Source of the DNA: Cherax quadricarinatus | Taxonomy: Eukaryota > Arthropoda > Malacostraca > Decapoda > Parastacidae | DNA length: 64,000 bases | Direction: 5' to 3' | Assembly: GCF_038502225.1 (NCBI RefSeq) | Contig: NC_091382.1 | Coordinates: forward strand, 10,515,628-10,579,627 | Part shown: piece by piece, positions 9,572 to 20,908 of the stretch | How the letters are laid out: every line of letters begins with the position of its first letter | Position numbering within the stretch: the stretch's first letter is position 1 | The notes under the pieces: generated by a model | Database searches by the model: none | Told to the model about the DNA's origin: nothing | What the model saw: only the letters and a program-made list of their open reading frames with translations | Made by a program: the position numbers and the translations under genes

Positions 9572-10255
9572 AGCACGTCAGTTGTTTATCATGTAAATCA
9601 TTATGGATGGGGTGTCTAACGGTTGGTTCTCTCCGAGGGAGAGACCAGGTGTTGGTGATGGTGTATGCATCGTTTGTTTGTGTGGGCGCTGGCCGTAGGT
9701 ACCTGAAGCGTGTTTGGTGTGCATGGATTGCAGCTTGGGTATGCATTCGACACACGAGGGTGTGACGTGGGTAATGAGTGGGTCAGGGCAGTCATGTATG
9801 TGTCCAGGCTCTAAGAGGTACAAGTTGTATCGTGACGTGAGGTGTACAGGTTAGTTCTCCAGTGTTGTTATATGTCACTTTGTTAAATCTCTATGCTTGT
9901 ATCGATAGCTTTTGTGAGAATACCGCCATTATTATGTTATATGTAATGTACGCCGTAAGTGGCAATGTTATGGTTAGGAAGCCTTGGGTGTAAGGCACTG
10001 GGGGGGTAGGTCAAGGTGGTGGAGTAGAGTGGTGAATTGTATATAACGGACCAATGTGATGTAGGGTGGTTGGGTTGGAAGGTTTAATGGAACTCGTATA
10101 TTATTATTCTTTGAGAGTTACCATACACGGAAAAGTTTAGTCCAGGTCAAAGGATACACGTTTGCATGGTAATTATGTTTTGTAATATTATTTATTTTCA
10201 TAGTGTTTTAAGTAATATAAAATATATTCCTAAACATATATGCTATAGGTTAAGC
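9572..10255. other. No recognisable feature
   Basis: Mixed, GT-rich sequence without a long frame, repeat or known family signature visible to me. Confidence 0.5.
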
Positions 10256-10256
10256 T

Positions 10257-10515
10257 ATGTGGCTCTGGTGGCCTGGTGGTTAACGCTCTGGCTTCACACG
10301 GTGAGGGCCTGGGTTCGATTCTCAGCCAGAGTAGAAACATTGGACGTGTTTCTTTCCACCTGTTGTCTATGTTCCCCATCAGTAAAATGGGTACCTGGGT
10401 GTTAGTGGACTGGTGTGGGTCGCATCCTGGGACACTGACCTAAGGAGGCCTGGTCACAGACCGGGCCGCGGGGGCGTTGACCCCCGGAACTCTCTCCAGA
10501 TAAACTCTCCAGATA
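10257..10515 (+). mobile_element. tRNA(Val-CAC-like)-derived SINE
   Basis: The head folds as a tRNA: GCTCTGG (about 10261) pairs with CCAGAGT. The anticodon position reads CAC in CTTCACACGG. The B box is GGGTTCGATTC. The body carries the segment GTACCTGGGTGTTAGT ... TGGTGTGGGTCGCATCC, shared with the SINEs at 14673, 49418 (minus) and 53805. The tail ends CTCTCCAGATAA twice. Very similar to the 53805-54066 copy. Confidence 0.85.
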
Positions 10516-11025
10516 ATGTGATTATTTAGGAGCCATCGTGGTGGAGGAGGTAGGGGTACATGATATAGCATGTCTTATGGTGTATATTTGTAGTAGGATG
10601 ACATATTGCGTCACAACCTCTTACCTGATGTTTACTTATGTTTGGATTATAAACATCCCAGGCGGCTTGAAGTGTATATAGCGACTGTGAGAAGGCCGCA
10701 CAATTTACATAATGTACTGTGCTTATAAATGCACTATTGTATACCTATTTGATAAGGGTTGGTGATTTTGTTATATATTCATTGTTATAATGTTTTAAAT
10801 AAAATATGAAAAGAATCCTCAGCACCGTCCTTGTACACAACTCATAATTATATATTCTTACCTTGATACCTGTGTGGATATCACTTGCAGGTCAGCCGAA
10901 ATATGTAATGGATTCCAAGCTTTATTTTTTTTAATATGTAAGATAACTGAGTACAGATTACGTCTTCGTTTAAACATGAATTGAAAATGGTTATAATTAT
11001 GACCATAATTTTTTAAGGGGGTGGA
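10516..11025. other. No recognisable feature
   Basis: AT-rich unique-looking sequence. No frame or repeat family is recognised. Confidence 0.45.
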
Positions 11026-11130
11026 GGGGTAAGCCAGTGGAAGGCCTCGGTCAGATGACCTAAAGCTCCAACGGCGGGTCGTCATATGACTAAGACCCGT
11101 GTCAGGAAACACTTGTCCTGTTTCCTGAAG
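11026..11130 (+). repeat. Short interspersed repeat with a CCTAA-type tail, copy 1
   Basis: Shares AAGCCAGTGGAAGGCCTCG, CATATGACTAAGACC and the hairpin arms AGGAAAC / GTTTCCT with 53597-53722 and 62764-62860. All three are followed by TTACCTAA- or TACCTAA-like sequence. Here that tail continues into the large pentamer array. It looks like a small retroposon, but I cannot place the family. Confidence 0.7.
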
Positions 11131-11930
11131 GACTTTACCTAAACCTAGCCTAACCTAACCTTACCTTACCTTACCTAACTTTACCTTACTTTACCTTACC
11201 TAACCTTACCTTACCTAATCTAACCTAACCTTACCTAACCTAACCTTGCCTAACCTAACCTTACCTTACCTAAACCTAGCCTAGCCTAACCTAACCTTAC
11301 CTTACCTTACCTAACTTTACCTTACTTTACCTTACCTAACCTTACCTTACCTAATCTAACCTAACCTTACCTAACCTAACCTTGCCTAACCTAACCTTAC
11401 CTTACCTAACATTACCTTACCTAACATTACCTTACCTAACATTACCTTACCTAACATTACCTTACCTAACCTTACCTTACCTAACCTAACCTTACCTTAC
11501 CTAACCTAACCTTACCTTACCTAACCTTACCTTACCTAACCTTACCTTACCTAACCTAACCTTACCTTACCTAACCTTACCTTACCTAACATTACCTTAC
11601 CTTATCTTGCCTAACATTACCTTACCTTACTTAACCTTACTTAACCTAACCTTACCTAACATTACCTTACTTAACCTAACCTAACCTAACATTACCTTAC
11701 CTTACCTTACCTTACTTAACCTTACTTAACCTAACCTTACCTTACCTAACATTACCTTACTTAACCTAACCTAACATTACCTTACCTTACCTTACCTTAC
11801 TTAACCTTACTTAACCTAACATTACCTTACCTTACCTTACTTAACCTTACTTAACCTAACCTTACCTTACCTAACATTGCCTTACTTAACCTAACCTAAC
11901 ATTACCTTACCTTACCTTACTTAACCTTTA
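11131..11930. repeat. Degenerate telomere-like CCTAA/CCTTA array
   Basis: About 0.8 kb of five-base units, mostly CCTAA, CCTTA and CATTA in plus-strand sense. (CCTAA)n is the C-rich strand of the arthropod telomere repeat TTAGG. Heavy admixture of CCTTA indicates decay or an origin from the tail of the adjacent interspersed repeat. A longer-period duplication is visible: about 120 bases from 11137 recur near 11267. Confidence 0.85.
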
Positions 11931-12235
11931 CAGCTTTCAAGGCAGGTGAAATTGCCGACCTAGAAAATGTACAGAGAACTTTCACGGCGCGCATAACGGA
12001 GATAAAACACCTCAATTACTGGGAGCGCTTGAGGTTTCTAAACCTGTATTCCCTGGAACGCAGGAGGGAGAGATACATGATTATATACACCTGGAAAATC
12101 CTAGAGGGACTAGTACCGAACTTGCACACGAAAATCACTCACTACGAAAGCAAAAGACTTGGCAGACGATGCACCATCCCCCCAATGAAAAGCAGGGGTG
12201 TCACTAGCACGTTAAGAGACCATACAATAAGTGTC
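11930..12235 (+). pseudogene. LINE ORF2 C-terminal fragment, cut by assembly gap
   Basis: Reads FKAGEIADLENVQRTFTARI, then YWERLRFLNLYSLERRRERY and a WKILEGLVPN segment. This is the region downstream of the RT thumb in CR1/Jockey-type LINEs (Q-R-x-F-T, L-x-S-L-E-R-R-R). It is open to the gap at 12236. The 5' part is replaced by the pentamer array. It is a different family from CR1-A and CR1-B, judging by sequence. Confidence 0.75.
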
Positions 12236-12335
12236 NNNNNNNNNNNNNNNNNNNNNNNNNNNNNNNNNNNNNNNNNNNNNNNNNNNNNNNNNNNNNNNNN
12301 NNNNNNNNNNNNNNNNNNNNNNNNNNNNNNNNNNN
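12236..12335. other. Assembly gap (100 N)
   Basis: Exactly 100 N, a conventional placeholder length, so the true gap size is unknown. Confidence 0.98.
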
Positions 12336-12570
12336 ATATGTCTCTTATGGATTTTGTTCAAGTTCTTAATTGCTGTTCTGAAATTTGCTAATTATGTATA
12401 TGTTGCTGATGTTTTACGGTTTATATGTAATTCTGATATGTTTGGTGCTATGTTTACCCTCCAGATCTTCTTCACTCCCTGATATTCGTTGCTTCTCTCC
12501 GGCTACCCTCACCTCCTCCGGTTTGCGTAACCTTGCACTTATTCGGGTTGGCCTCTGTAGTCTGAAATGA

Positions 12571-12625
12571 CAGAATGGGTGGGGTTTGAACCCATGGCAG
12601 GCGAGTCCTAAAATTCAGAGTTAAT
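12571..12625 (-). mobile_element. tRNA-like SINE fragment
   Basis: The plus-strand GTGGGGTTTGAACCCATGG is the complement of a B box (GGGTTCAAACCCC). The same motif in the same context is found at 3228-3245 and 13660-13675. Only about 50 bases survive. Confidence 0.5.
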
Positions 12626-12699
12626 TGTTATTACGGTTTCGTGTGTCTGTAGTCTATTGATGTTTTACGAGCAGGTTTTTTCCCTCCATAACTTTACAT

Positions 12700-13140
12700 C
12701 ATCCGCAGTGATACAAATGAATCAATCCTCTCTGGCAGGTCGTCCCCTCAAGGAAGGTTCCTTGATGTTGGTGAGGGGCTCTTGATTTAGGGAATTGGAT
12801 CTGTGCTCCAGTTCCCCGAATTAAGCCTGAATGCCTGTTTTTTTTTTTTTTTTTATTCGCCGGTATTCTCCCGGCCCGGGTCTTTTCCAAGTAGTGGTGA
12901 CCCGGCCTTGGCTCCCTATCTGGGGAGTGTCTCGAGACTTAAGTCTCCCATGGGAGGAGGTACAAGTACCTCCTCATCTTTGGGACCAAGTGTCCCCAGG
13001 CCTAGCCACATTCCCCGCCCTCACGGGGCTCGTAGGGAGAAGCTAGGCCTCTGGTCTGCCATTTACCCCGCCTCAAAGGGGCTCGTGGGGATGGCAGTCT
13101 TATGAGCTGCAGATGGTAGCAAGCTCAGGCCTCCCTCAGC
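12700..13140 (-). repeat. Probable retroposed repeat with poly-A (poly-T on plus)
   Basis: A T run at 12838-12854 separates two GC-rich segments with paired motifs such as CTCCCATGGGAG and AGGTACAAGTACCT (inverted repeats). The run on plus fits a poly-A tail of a minus-strand retrocopy ending there. Short frames across it show no domain. Family not identified. Confidence 0.4.
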
Positions 13141-13179
13141 TCTGATGTCTCACCCTTTACTGTATCTCTGTTTTCCGTC

Positions 13180-13420
13180 AATCAGGTAGGACCGAGTCTT
13201 AGCGAACTCGACCACTCTGCATTTTAACCTTGCACATTCTCTAATTTCTGAACTAATCTCTTGTATGACACGATATTAAATGCTTTCTACAGTCCAAGAA
13301 GATATAATCCGCTCAACTCTTTCTTATTTTATCTCTATAACAGAACTCCAGTAAGTCGGTTATACATTTTCCACCCCTAAATCCATGCTGTTTTTCTGTA
13401 AAAAAAATCTTCCCAAAGGC
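13180..13420 (-). pseudogene. Ancient CR1-like RT fragment
   Basis: The minus strand reads DYIFLDCRKHL at about 13281-13312, corresponding to RT motif A (compare FLDCKKAFD in CR1-A), with neighbouring remnants of the upstream finger region. Stops and frameshifts are frequent. It is much older than CR1-A. Confidence 0.6.
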
Positions 13421-13611
13421 CTTTGTATCCTTTCTTTATAATATACTTTAGAACATTTGACATTTTATGTCGGGAATCATATGGAATTATTGCTAGAATG
13501 TTAAAAATTACTGTAATATAAATATCAACGAACTTCCTGGTAGAAGTTACGACCTCTCAAAATTTCCCCATAGGACTTTAGAAGTGACGACGTCGCTAAC
13601 GACCTCTCTCG

Positions 13612-13705
13612 ATGACTCGCGGAATCGTAATAACATGATTGCAGACAAACCACGGAACGGGTGGGGTTTGAACCCCTTGCAAGTGAGTTCAAACTCCATA
13701 ATTTC
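13612..13705 (-). mobile_element. tRNA-like SINE fragment
   Basis: Plus-strand GGGTGGGGTTTGAACCCC (B box in minus sense) with the AATCGTAATAACATGATT tail seen in other copies. No A-box half is recognisable. Confidence 0.5.
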
Positions 13706-13879
13706 CGTTCTTTCTCCGTCGATAATGGTTACCATGGATCCAGCATTCCTTATCCAGATTTACATCTTAAGCTAAGACAGCGTCCTGATAACTCTGCGTA
13801 TTTTTTCTAATAAGATTCTTGTGAATATTTTGCTAAGCTACTGAAAAACAAAAGAACAAAATACCATGAATGGAACAAT

Positions 13880-13940
13880 ACATAAATAAACCGCAAATAG
13901 GAGAGAGAAGCTCACAACGATGTTTCAGTCTGTCTTGGAC
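13880..13940 (-). repeat. FB-B foldback arm fragment
   Basis: Contains AGGAGAGAGAAGCTCAC and the complement of a GGTCC-type stem. It matches one arm of the FB-B family seen complete at 27425-27595, and is diverged. Confidence 0.5.
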
Positions 13941-14099
13941 CACTTACACAACTTTCCTACTATGAATGTTAGTCATGGTTGTGTCTCTAGATGCCTTCCT
14001 TTCTCCTTACATTGTCAAATGCTCCAAACTTCAGAACACTTGTGACTTGACCTGATCCTTTCTTCTCCTCTTTTCCCTACCTCTTCTCCTTTCCTATTT

Positions 14100-14410
14100 T
14101 TTCTTTTGTTTTCCTTTCTTCTGCCTGTGTGTGTTCTGTTCTTTAGTTCTTCCTCTCATTTTTGGTCTCACCCTTTGTGGGTCTTTGCTCTCCTGCAGTG
14201 CTCCTTTTTCTTGCCCTTAGACTGTACCTTCTGCTACTACTACTACGACTACCGCACCATTACTACTACTTTTGCTAATACCACTACTACTGCCTCCCTT
14301 CACTCCCCTTTCTCTTGTGCCGCTAAACCTTCTCCTTCTATTACCACCACTACTTTTTCTTCCTCTCTTGGTCTCGTCCCTCTCCCTCTCACCTATATAT
14401 ACTGGCTCCC
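14100..14410. repeat. Pyrimidine- and CTA-triplet-rich sequence
   Basis: TTCTTTTCC-type runs and imperfect ACTACT/CTACTA triplets (about 14230-14290). No gene; a short Ser/Thr-rich frame is compositional. Confidence 0.5.
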
Positions 14411-14426
14411 TCACTCTTTTGTTTTA

Positions 14427-14498
14427 GTGTGACTTTGTAAATGGTCCAAGTCGGACCATAACGTCATAAACTTCCATGTGCGGGTTGTGTATTACTAA
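14427..14498 (+). repeat. FB-B foldback arm fragment
   Basis: Has the FB-B stem GGTCC-AAGTC-GGACC followed by ATAACGTCATAA (elsewhere GAAACGTCGTC), then GTGCGGGTTGTGTATT. TGAC upstream can pair with GTCA downstream. A single arm. Confidence 0.6.
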
Positions 14499-14672
14499 CC
14501 TATTCTTTGTAAATTTTTCAGCATGCCAGCCACCTTTATCATTATAACTTGGTTCTTCATAGTTATATTTTGATCTTTTGTGACTCTGGAATTACTTTCA
14601 TTCTATTTTTGCCTTTGATTCTATATCGTTTTAAAACTTTCAGTTTTCCTTTTTATTTTGCCTATTCGTTTG

Positions 14673-14975
14673 TGGCCCGGTGACCTGGTGGCTAAAGCTC
14701 CCGCTTCACACACGGAGGGCCCGGGTTCGATTCCCGGCGGGTGGAAACATTTCGACACGTTTCCTTACACCTGTTGTCCTGTTCACCTAGCAGCAAATAG
14801 GTACCTGGGTGTTAGTCGACTGGTGTGGGTCGCATCCTGGGGGACAAGATTAAGGACCCCAATGGAAATAAGTTAGACAGTCCTCGATGACGCACTGACT
14901 TTCTTGGGTTATCCTGGGTGGCTAACCCCCCGGGGTTAAAAATCCGAACGAAATCTTATCTTATCTTATCTTAAC
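14673..14975 (+). mobile_element. tRNA-like SINE with (TTATC)n tail
   Basis: The tRNA-like head has TTCACACACGG at the anticodon region and B box GGGTTCGATTCCC. The shared body segment GGTACCTGGGTGTTAGTC and TGGTGTGGGTCGCATCC follows, and the 3' end is TTATC repeated four times. It is a second subfamily relative to 10257 and 53805. Confidence 0.85.
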
Positions 14976-15089
14976 ATTTTTGACTTCGATTTCCTCTCCC
15001 GTTGCACTTACCTAAGTTTCTTATTTCATCACAGTCCTTCATTTCCTTGTCTCTTCCTATTTGCGCAGTGATCGCTGGCACCTTGTAAT

Positions 15090-15182
15090 TCTAGATAAAT
15101 ACGGAAATAACCCGCAAGTAGGAGACAAACTTATGACTACGTGTATTGTTCCAGCCACGGTATTGTGCCTTTTTATTCTTCT
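15090..15182 (-). repeat. FB-B foldback fragment
   Basis: Contains AATAACCCGCAAGTAGGAGA and TATTGTTCCAGCCACGG with GTATTGTGCCTTTTTATT. These are two FB-B end motifs brought together by loss of the stem centre. Confidence 0.5.
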
Positions 15183-15350
15183 CCATAAATAGTCTCGATT
15201 ATGTCATAATAATTCTGGGTAAAACTCAGGTGTAGTCTCGCTGGTTCACCTCCTCCCACTCTTCCGATTTCCTTCACATTTTGTCTCAGAAAAATTTTTC
15301 ATTTCCGATTCCAAAAATTTCACTCTCCAGTCCAGCTTGTTGACCTTAAT
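15183..15350 (-). pseudogene. CR1-A-type endonuclease fragment flanking the 24-bp satellite
   Basis: The minus strand reads GGGEPARLHLSFTQNYYDII, then ETIY, which aligns with GEDEPARLDLVFTLSSSDIE in CR1-A ORF2. Upstream LDWRVKFLESEMKN corresponds loosely to ETWRAKMMDVVLEN. It is a short APE-endonuclease remnant; the satellite begins where the reading is lost. Confidence 0.55.
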
Positions 15351-15356
15351 GTAAAG

Positions 15357-18300
15357 TACATCGCCTTCCTTGACACATACACAGCCTTCCTTGACACATA
15401 CACCGCCTTCCTTGACACATACACCGCCTTCCTTGACACAAAATACACCGCCTTCCTTGACACAAAATACACCGCCTTCCTTGACACAAAATACACCGCC
15501 TTCCTTGACACAAAATACATCGCCTTCCTTGACACAAAATACACCGCCTTCCTTGACACAAAATACACCGCCTTCCTTGACACAAAATACACCGCCTTCC
15601 TTGACACAAAATACATCGCCTTCCTTGACACAAAATACACCGCCTTCCTTGACACAAAATACACCGCCTTCCTTGACACAAAATACATCGCCTTCCTTGA
15701 CACAAAATACACCGCCTTCCTTGACACAAAATACACCGCCTTCCTTGACACAAAATACATCGCCTTCCTTGACACAAAATACACCGCCTTGACACAAAAT
15801 ACACCGCCTTCCTTGACACAAAATACATCGCCTTCCTTGACACAAAATACACCGCCTTCCTTGACACAAAATACATCGCCTTCCTTGACACAAAATACAC
15901 CGCCTTCCTTGACACAAACTACACAGCCTTCCTTGACACAAAATACACCGCCTTCCTTGACACAAAATACATCGCCTTCCTTGACACAAAATACACAGCC
16001 TTCCTTGACACAAAATACACCGCCTTCCTTGACACAAAATACACCTCCTTCCTTGACACAAAATACACCGCCTTCCTTGACACAAAATACACCGCCTTCC
16101 TTGACACAAAATACACCGCCTTCCTTGACACAAAATACACCGCCTTCCTTGACACAAAATACATCGCCTTCCTTGACACAAAATACACCGCCTTCCTTGA
16201 CACAAAATACACCGCCTTCCTTGACACAAAATACATCGCCTTCCTTGACACAAAATACACCGCCTTCCTTGACACAAAATACACCGCCTTCCTTGACACA
16301 AAATACACCGCCTTCCTTGACACAAAATACACCGCCTTCCTTGACACAAAATACACCGCCTTCCTTGACACAAAATACACCGCCTTCCTTGACACAAAAT
16401 ACACCGCCTTCCTTGACACAAAATACACCGCCTTCCTTGACACAAAATACACCTCCTTCCTTGACACAAAATACACCGCCTTCCTTGACACAAAATACAC
16501 CGCCTTCCTTGACACAAAATACACAGCCTTCCTTGACACAAAATACACCTCCTTCCTTGACACAAAATACACAGCCTTCCTTGACACAAAATACACCTCC
16601 TTCCTTGACACAAAATACACCGCCTTCCTTGACACAAAATACACCTCCTTCCTTGACACAAAATACACCGCCTTCCTTGACACAAAATACACCGCCTTCC
16701 TTGACACAAAATACACCTCCTTCCTTGACACAAAATACACCTCCTTCCTTGACACAAAATACACCGCCTTCCTTGACACAAAATACACCGTCTTCCTTGA
16801 CACAAAATACACCTCCTTCCTTGACACAAAATACACCTCCTTCCTTGACACAAAATACACCTCCTTCCTTGACACAAAATACACCGCCTTCCTTGACACA
16901 AAATACACCGCCTTCCTTGACACAAAATACACCTCCTTCCTTGACACAAAATACACCGCCTTCCTTGACACAAAATACACCTCCTTCCTTGACACAAAAT
17001 ACACCGTCTTCCTTGACACAAAATACACCGCCTTCCTTGACACAAAATACACCTCCTTCCTTGACACAAAATACACCTCCTTCCTTGACACAAAATACAC
17101 CGCCTTCCTTGACACAAAATACACCGTCTTCCTTGACGTACACCGTCTTCCTTGACACAAAATACACCGACACAAAATACACCTCCTTCCTTGACACAAA
17201 ATACACCGCCTTCCTTGACACAAAATACACCGCCTTCCTTGACACAAAATACACCTCCTTCCTTGACACAAAATACACCTCCTTCCTTGACACAAAATAC
17301 ACCTCCTTCCTTGACACAAAATACACCTCCTTCCTTGACACAAAATACACCGCCTTCCTTGACACAAAATACACCGACACAAAATACACCGTCTTACTAG
17401 ACACAAAATACACCTCCTTCCTTGACACAAAATACACCGTCTTCCTTGACACAAAATACACCTCCTTCCTTGACACAAAATACACCGTCTTCCTTGACAC
17501 AAAATACACCGTCTTCCTTGACACAAAATACACCGCCTTCCTTGACACAAAATACACCTCCTTCCTTGACAAAAAATACACCGTCTTCCTTGACACAAAA
17601 TACACCGCCTTCCTTGACACAAAATACACCGTCTTCCTTGACACAAAATACACTGTCTTCCTTGACACAAAATACACCGTCTTCCTTGACACAAAATACA
17701 CCGCCTTCCTTGACACAAAATACACCGCCTTCCTTGACACAAAATACACCTCCTTCCTTGACACAAAATACACAGCCTTCCTTGACACAAAATACACCTC
17801 CTTCCTTGACACAAAATACACCGCCTTCCTTGACACAAAATACACCGCCTTCCTTGACACAAAATACACCGCCTTCCTTGACACAAAATACACAGCCTTC
17901 CTTGACACAAAATACACCGCCTTGACACAAAATACACCGCCTTCCTTGACACAAAATACACCGCCTTCCTTGACACAAAATACACAGCCTTCCTTGACAC
18001 AAAATACACAGCCTTCCTTGACACAAAATACACCTCCTTCCTTGACACAAAATACACCGCCTTCCTTGACACAAAATACACCGCCTTCCTTGACACAAAA
18101 TACACCTCCTTCCTTGACACAAAATACACAGCCTTCCTTGACACAAAATACACCGCCTTCCTTGACACAAAATACACCTCCTTCCTTGACACAAAATACA
18201 CTGCCTTCCTTGACACAAAATACACCTCCTTCCTTGACACAAAATACACCTCCTTCCTTGACATAAAATACACCGCCTTCCTTGACACAAAATACACCGC

Positions 18301-20252
18301 CTTCCTTGACACAAAATACACTGCCTTCCTTGACACAAAATACACCACCTTCCTTGACACAAAATACACCGCCTTCCTTGACACAAAATACACCGCCTTC
18401 CTTGACACAAAATACACCGCCTTCCTTGACACAAAATACACCGCCTTGATACAAAATACACCGCCTTCCTTGACACAAAATACACCGCCTTCCTTGACAC
18501 AAAATACACCGCCTTCCTTGACACAAAATACACCGCCTTCCTTGACACAAAATACACCGCCTTCCTTGACACAAAATACACCGCCTACCTTGACACAAAA
18601 TACACCTCCTTCCTTGACACAAAATACACCTCCTTCCTTGACACAAAATACACCGCCTTCCTTGACACAAAATACACCTCCTTCCTTGACACAAAATACA
18701 CCTCCTTCCTTGACACAAAATACACCTCCTTCCTTGACACAAAATACACTGCCTTCCTTGACACAAAATACACCTCCTTCCTTGACACAAAATACACCGC
18801 CTTCCTTGACACAAAATACACCTCCTTCCTTGACACAAAATACACCGCCTTCCTTGACACAAAATACACCGCCTTCCTTGACACAAAATACACCGCCTTC
18901 CTTGACACAAAATACACCGCCTTCCTTGACACAAAATACACCTCCTTCCTTGACACAAAATACACCGCCTTCCTTGACACAAAATACACCGCCTTCCTTG
19001 ACACAAAATACACCGCCTTCCTTGACACAAAATACACCGCCTTCCTTGACACAAAATACACCGCCTTCCTTGACACAAAATACACCGCCTTCCTTGACAT
19101 AAAATACACCGCCTTCCTTGACACAAAATACACCGCCTTCCTTGACACAAAATACACCGCCTTCCTTGACACAAAATACACAGCCTTCCTTGACACAAAA
19201 TACACCGCCTTGACACAAAATACACCGCCTTCCTTGACACAAAATACACCTCCTTCCTTGACACAAAATACACAGCCTTCCTTGACACAAAATACACCTC
19301 CTTCCTTGACACAAAATACACAGCATTCCTTGACACAAAATACACCTCCTTCCTTGACACAAAATACACCTCCTTCCTTGACACAAAATACACAGCCTTC
19401 CTTGACACAAAATACACCGCCTTCCTTGACACAAAATACACCTCCTTCCTTGACACAAAATACACCTTCTTCCTTGACACAAAATACACCGCCTTCCTTG
19501 ACACAAAATACACAGCCTTCCTTGACACAAAATACACCTCCTTCCTTGACACAAAATACACCTCCTTCCTTGACACAAAATACACAGCCTTCCTTGACAC
19601 AAAATACACCGCCTTCCTTGACACAAAATACACCTCCTTCCTTGACACAAAATACACCTCCTTCCTTGACACAAAATACACCTTCTTCCTTGACACAAAA
19701 TACACCGCCTTCCTTGACACAAAATACACCGCCTTCCTTGACGCAAAATACACCTCCTTCCTTGACACAAAATACACCTTCTTCCTTGACACAAAATACA
19801 CCGCCTTCCTTGACACAAAATACACCGCCTTCCTTGACACAAAATACACCGCCTTCCTTGACACAAAATACACCTCCTTCCTTGACACAAAATACACCGC
19901 CTTCCTTGACACAAAATACACCGCCTTCCTTGACACAAAATACACAGCTTTCCTTGACACAAAATACACCGCCTTCCTTGACACAAAATACACAGCTTTC
20001 CTTGACACAAAATACACCGCCTTCCTTGACACAAAATACACAGCTTTCCTTGACACAAAATACACAGTCTTCCTTGACACAAAATACACCGCCTTCCTTG
20101 ACACAAAATACACAGCTTTCCTTGACACAAAATACACAGTCTTCCTTGACACAAAATACACCTTCTTCCTTGACACAAAATACACCTCCTTCCTTGACAC
20201 AAAATACACCTCCTTCCTTGACACAAAATACACCTCCTTCCTTGACACCTAC
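15357..20252. repeat. 24-bp satellite array, about 200 units
   Basis: The unit contains CCTTCCTTGACACAAAATAC plus a variable ACCGC / ACCTC / ACAGC segment. The first three to four units (15357-15425) are a 21-bp version with CACATACAC. A few 20-bp and 15-bp units (15782, 17166, 17377, 17917, 19202) and rare point variants mark internal subtypes. Because 24 is divisible by three, long frames are open in several phases on both strands (up to 1642 codons). None has any coding support. Confidence 0.97.
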
Positions 20253-20464
20253 TCCAGCCACACTACTCCTCCAGGTAGTCACCCAAAAACATCTCGCACA
20301 TCTTGGAGAGAACTTCAACATGTTTCGGAGTCCAGAGAAACCTGACATAGTTGTCACCTCTATCACTTCATATCTCCTGGTCCCTTTGCTGTTTCTATCA
20401 CCCTTCACTTTTCGCCCCCATTAATCCCGTTCCTGCATTATCACGAACAGACTGGGATACGTGA

Positions 20465-20811
20465 CTAAAGGTTTACAAAACCGACAAGTTATGCAATATT
20501 TTGATATCTTTATTCTGGAAATGCTTCACCACGCAGAGAAAGCGGAAGATGAGGAGTTTGAGGTAATCAGTCCCTCGGCCTGGAGTCGATGTGTTAGTCC
20601 ATCAATCTTGACAGACTTGCACTATATTCGCTGTAGATATTCGCTGCAATTTTGTCAAGATTGATGGACTGAACACGTCGACTCCAGGCTGAGGGACTGA
20701 TTACCTCAAACTCCTCATCTTACACTTTTCTATGCATTGGACTGAAGAAGCCACAGCGTGGCGAAACGTTTCCAGAGTAAGGATACCCCAATTTTGCACA
20801 AGAGTCTCATT
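20465..20811. mobile_element. FB-A foldback element, copy 5
   Basis: The left end has the tail hairpin GGTTTACAAAACC (20470-20482, minus sense). The inverted arms meet around a centre with CACTATATTCG (20630-20639). The right arm has CTGAAGA (20742-20748), stem GCCAC-AGC-GTGGC and GAAACGTT (20763-20770). TTGGA before the core pairs with TCCAG after it. The left-arm core is mutated. GACTAA(A)GG occurs outside both ends as a weak candidate duplication. Confidence 0.75.
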
Positions 20812-20838
20812 CGACTAAGGCACTTTAAAACACCTCGA

Positions 20839-20840
<2 letters not shown>

Positions 20841-20886
<46 letters not shown>

Positions 20887-20908
20887 ACACCTACCTACCT
20901 ACCTACCT
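20841..20908. repeat. CA microsatellite followed by CTAC units
   Basis: (CA)n from about 20841 to 20890, then CTACCTACCTACCTAC. Confidence 0.95.

Noticed and set aside
12029..12482. Frames running through the N gap
   Set aside because: The gap bases are unknown; only the part before 12236 is supported, as a LINE fragment.
15357..20252. TTGACA boxes in every 24-bp unit as bacterial promoter -35 elements
   Set aside because: The genome is eukaryotic and the motif is simply part of the satellite unit.
15246..20424. Very long frames (623, 825, 1435 and 1642 codons) on both strands
   Set aside because: They only follow the 24-bp period; several phases are open at once, units drift without codon bias, and phase-changing short units are tolerated by hopping between open frames.
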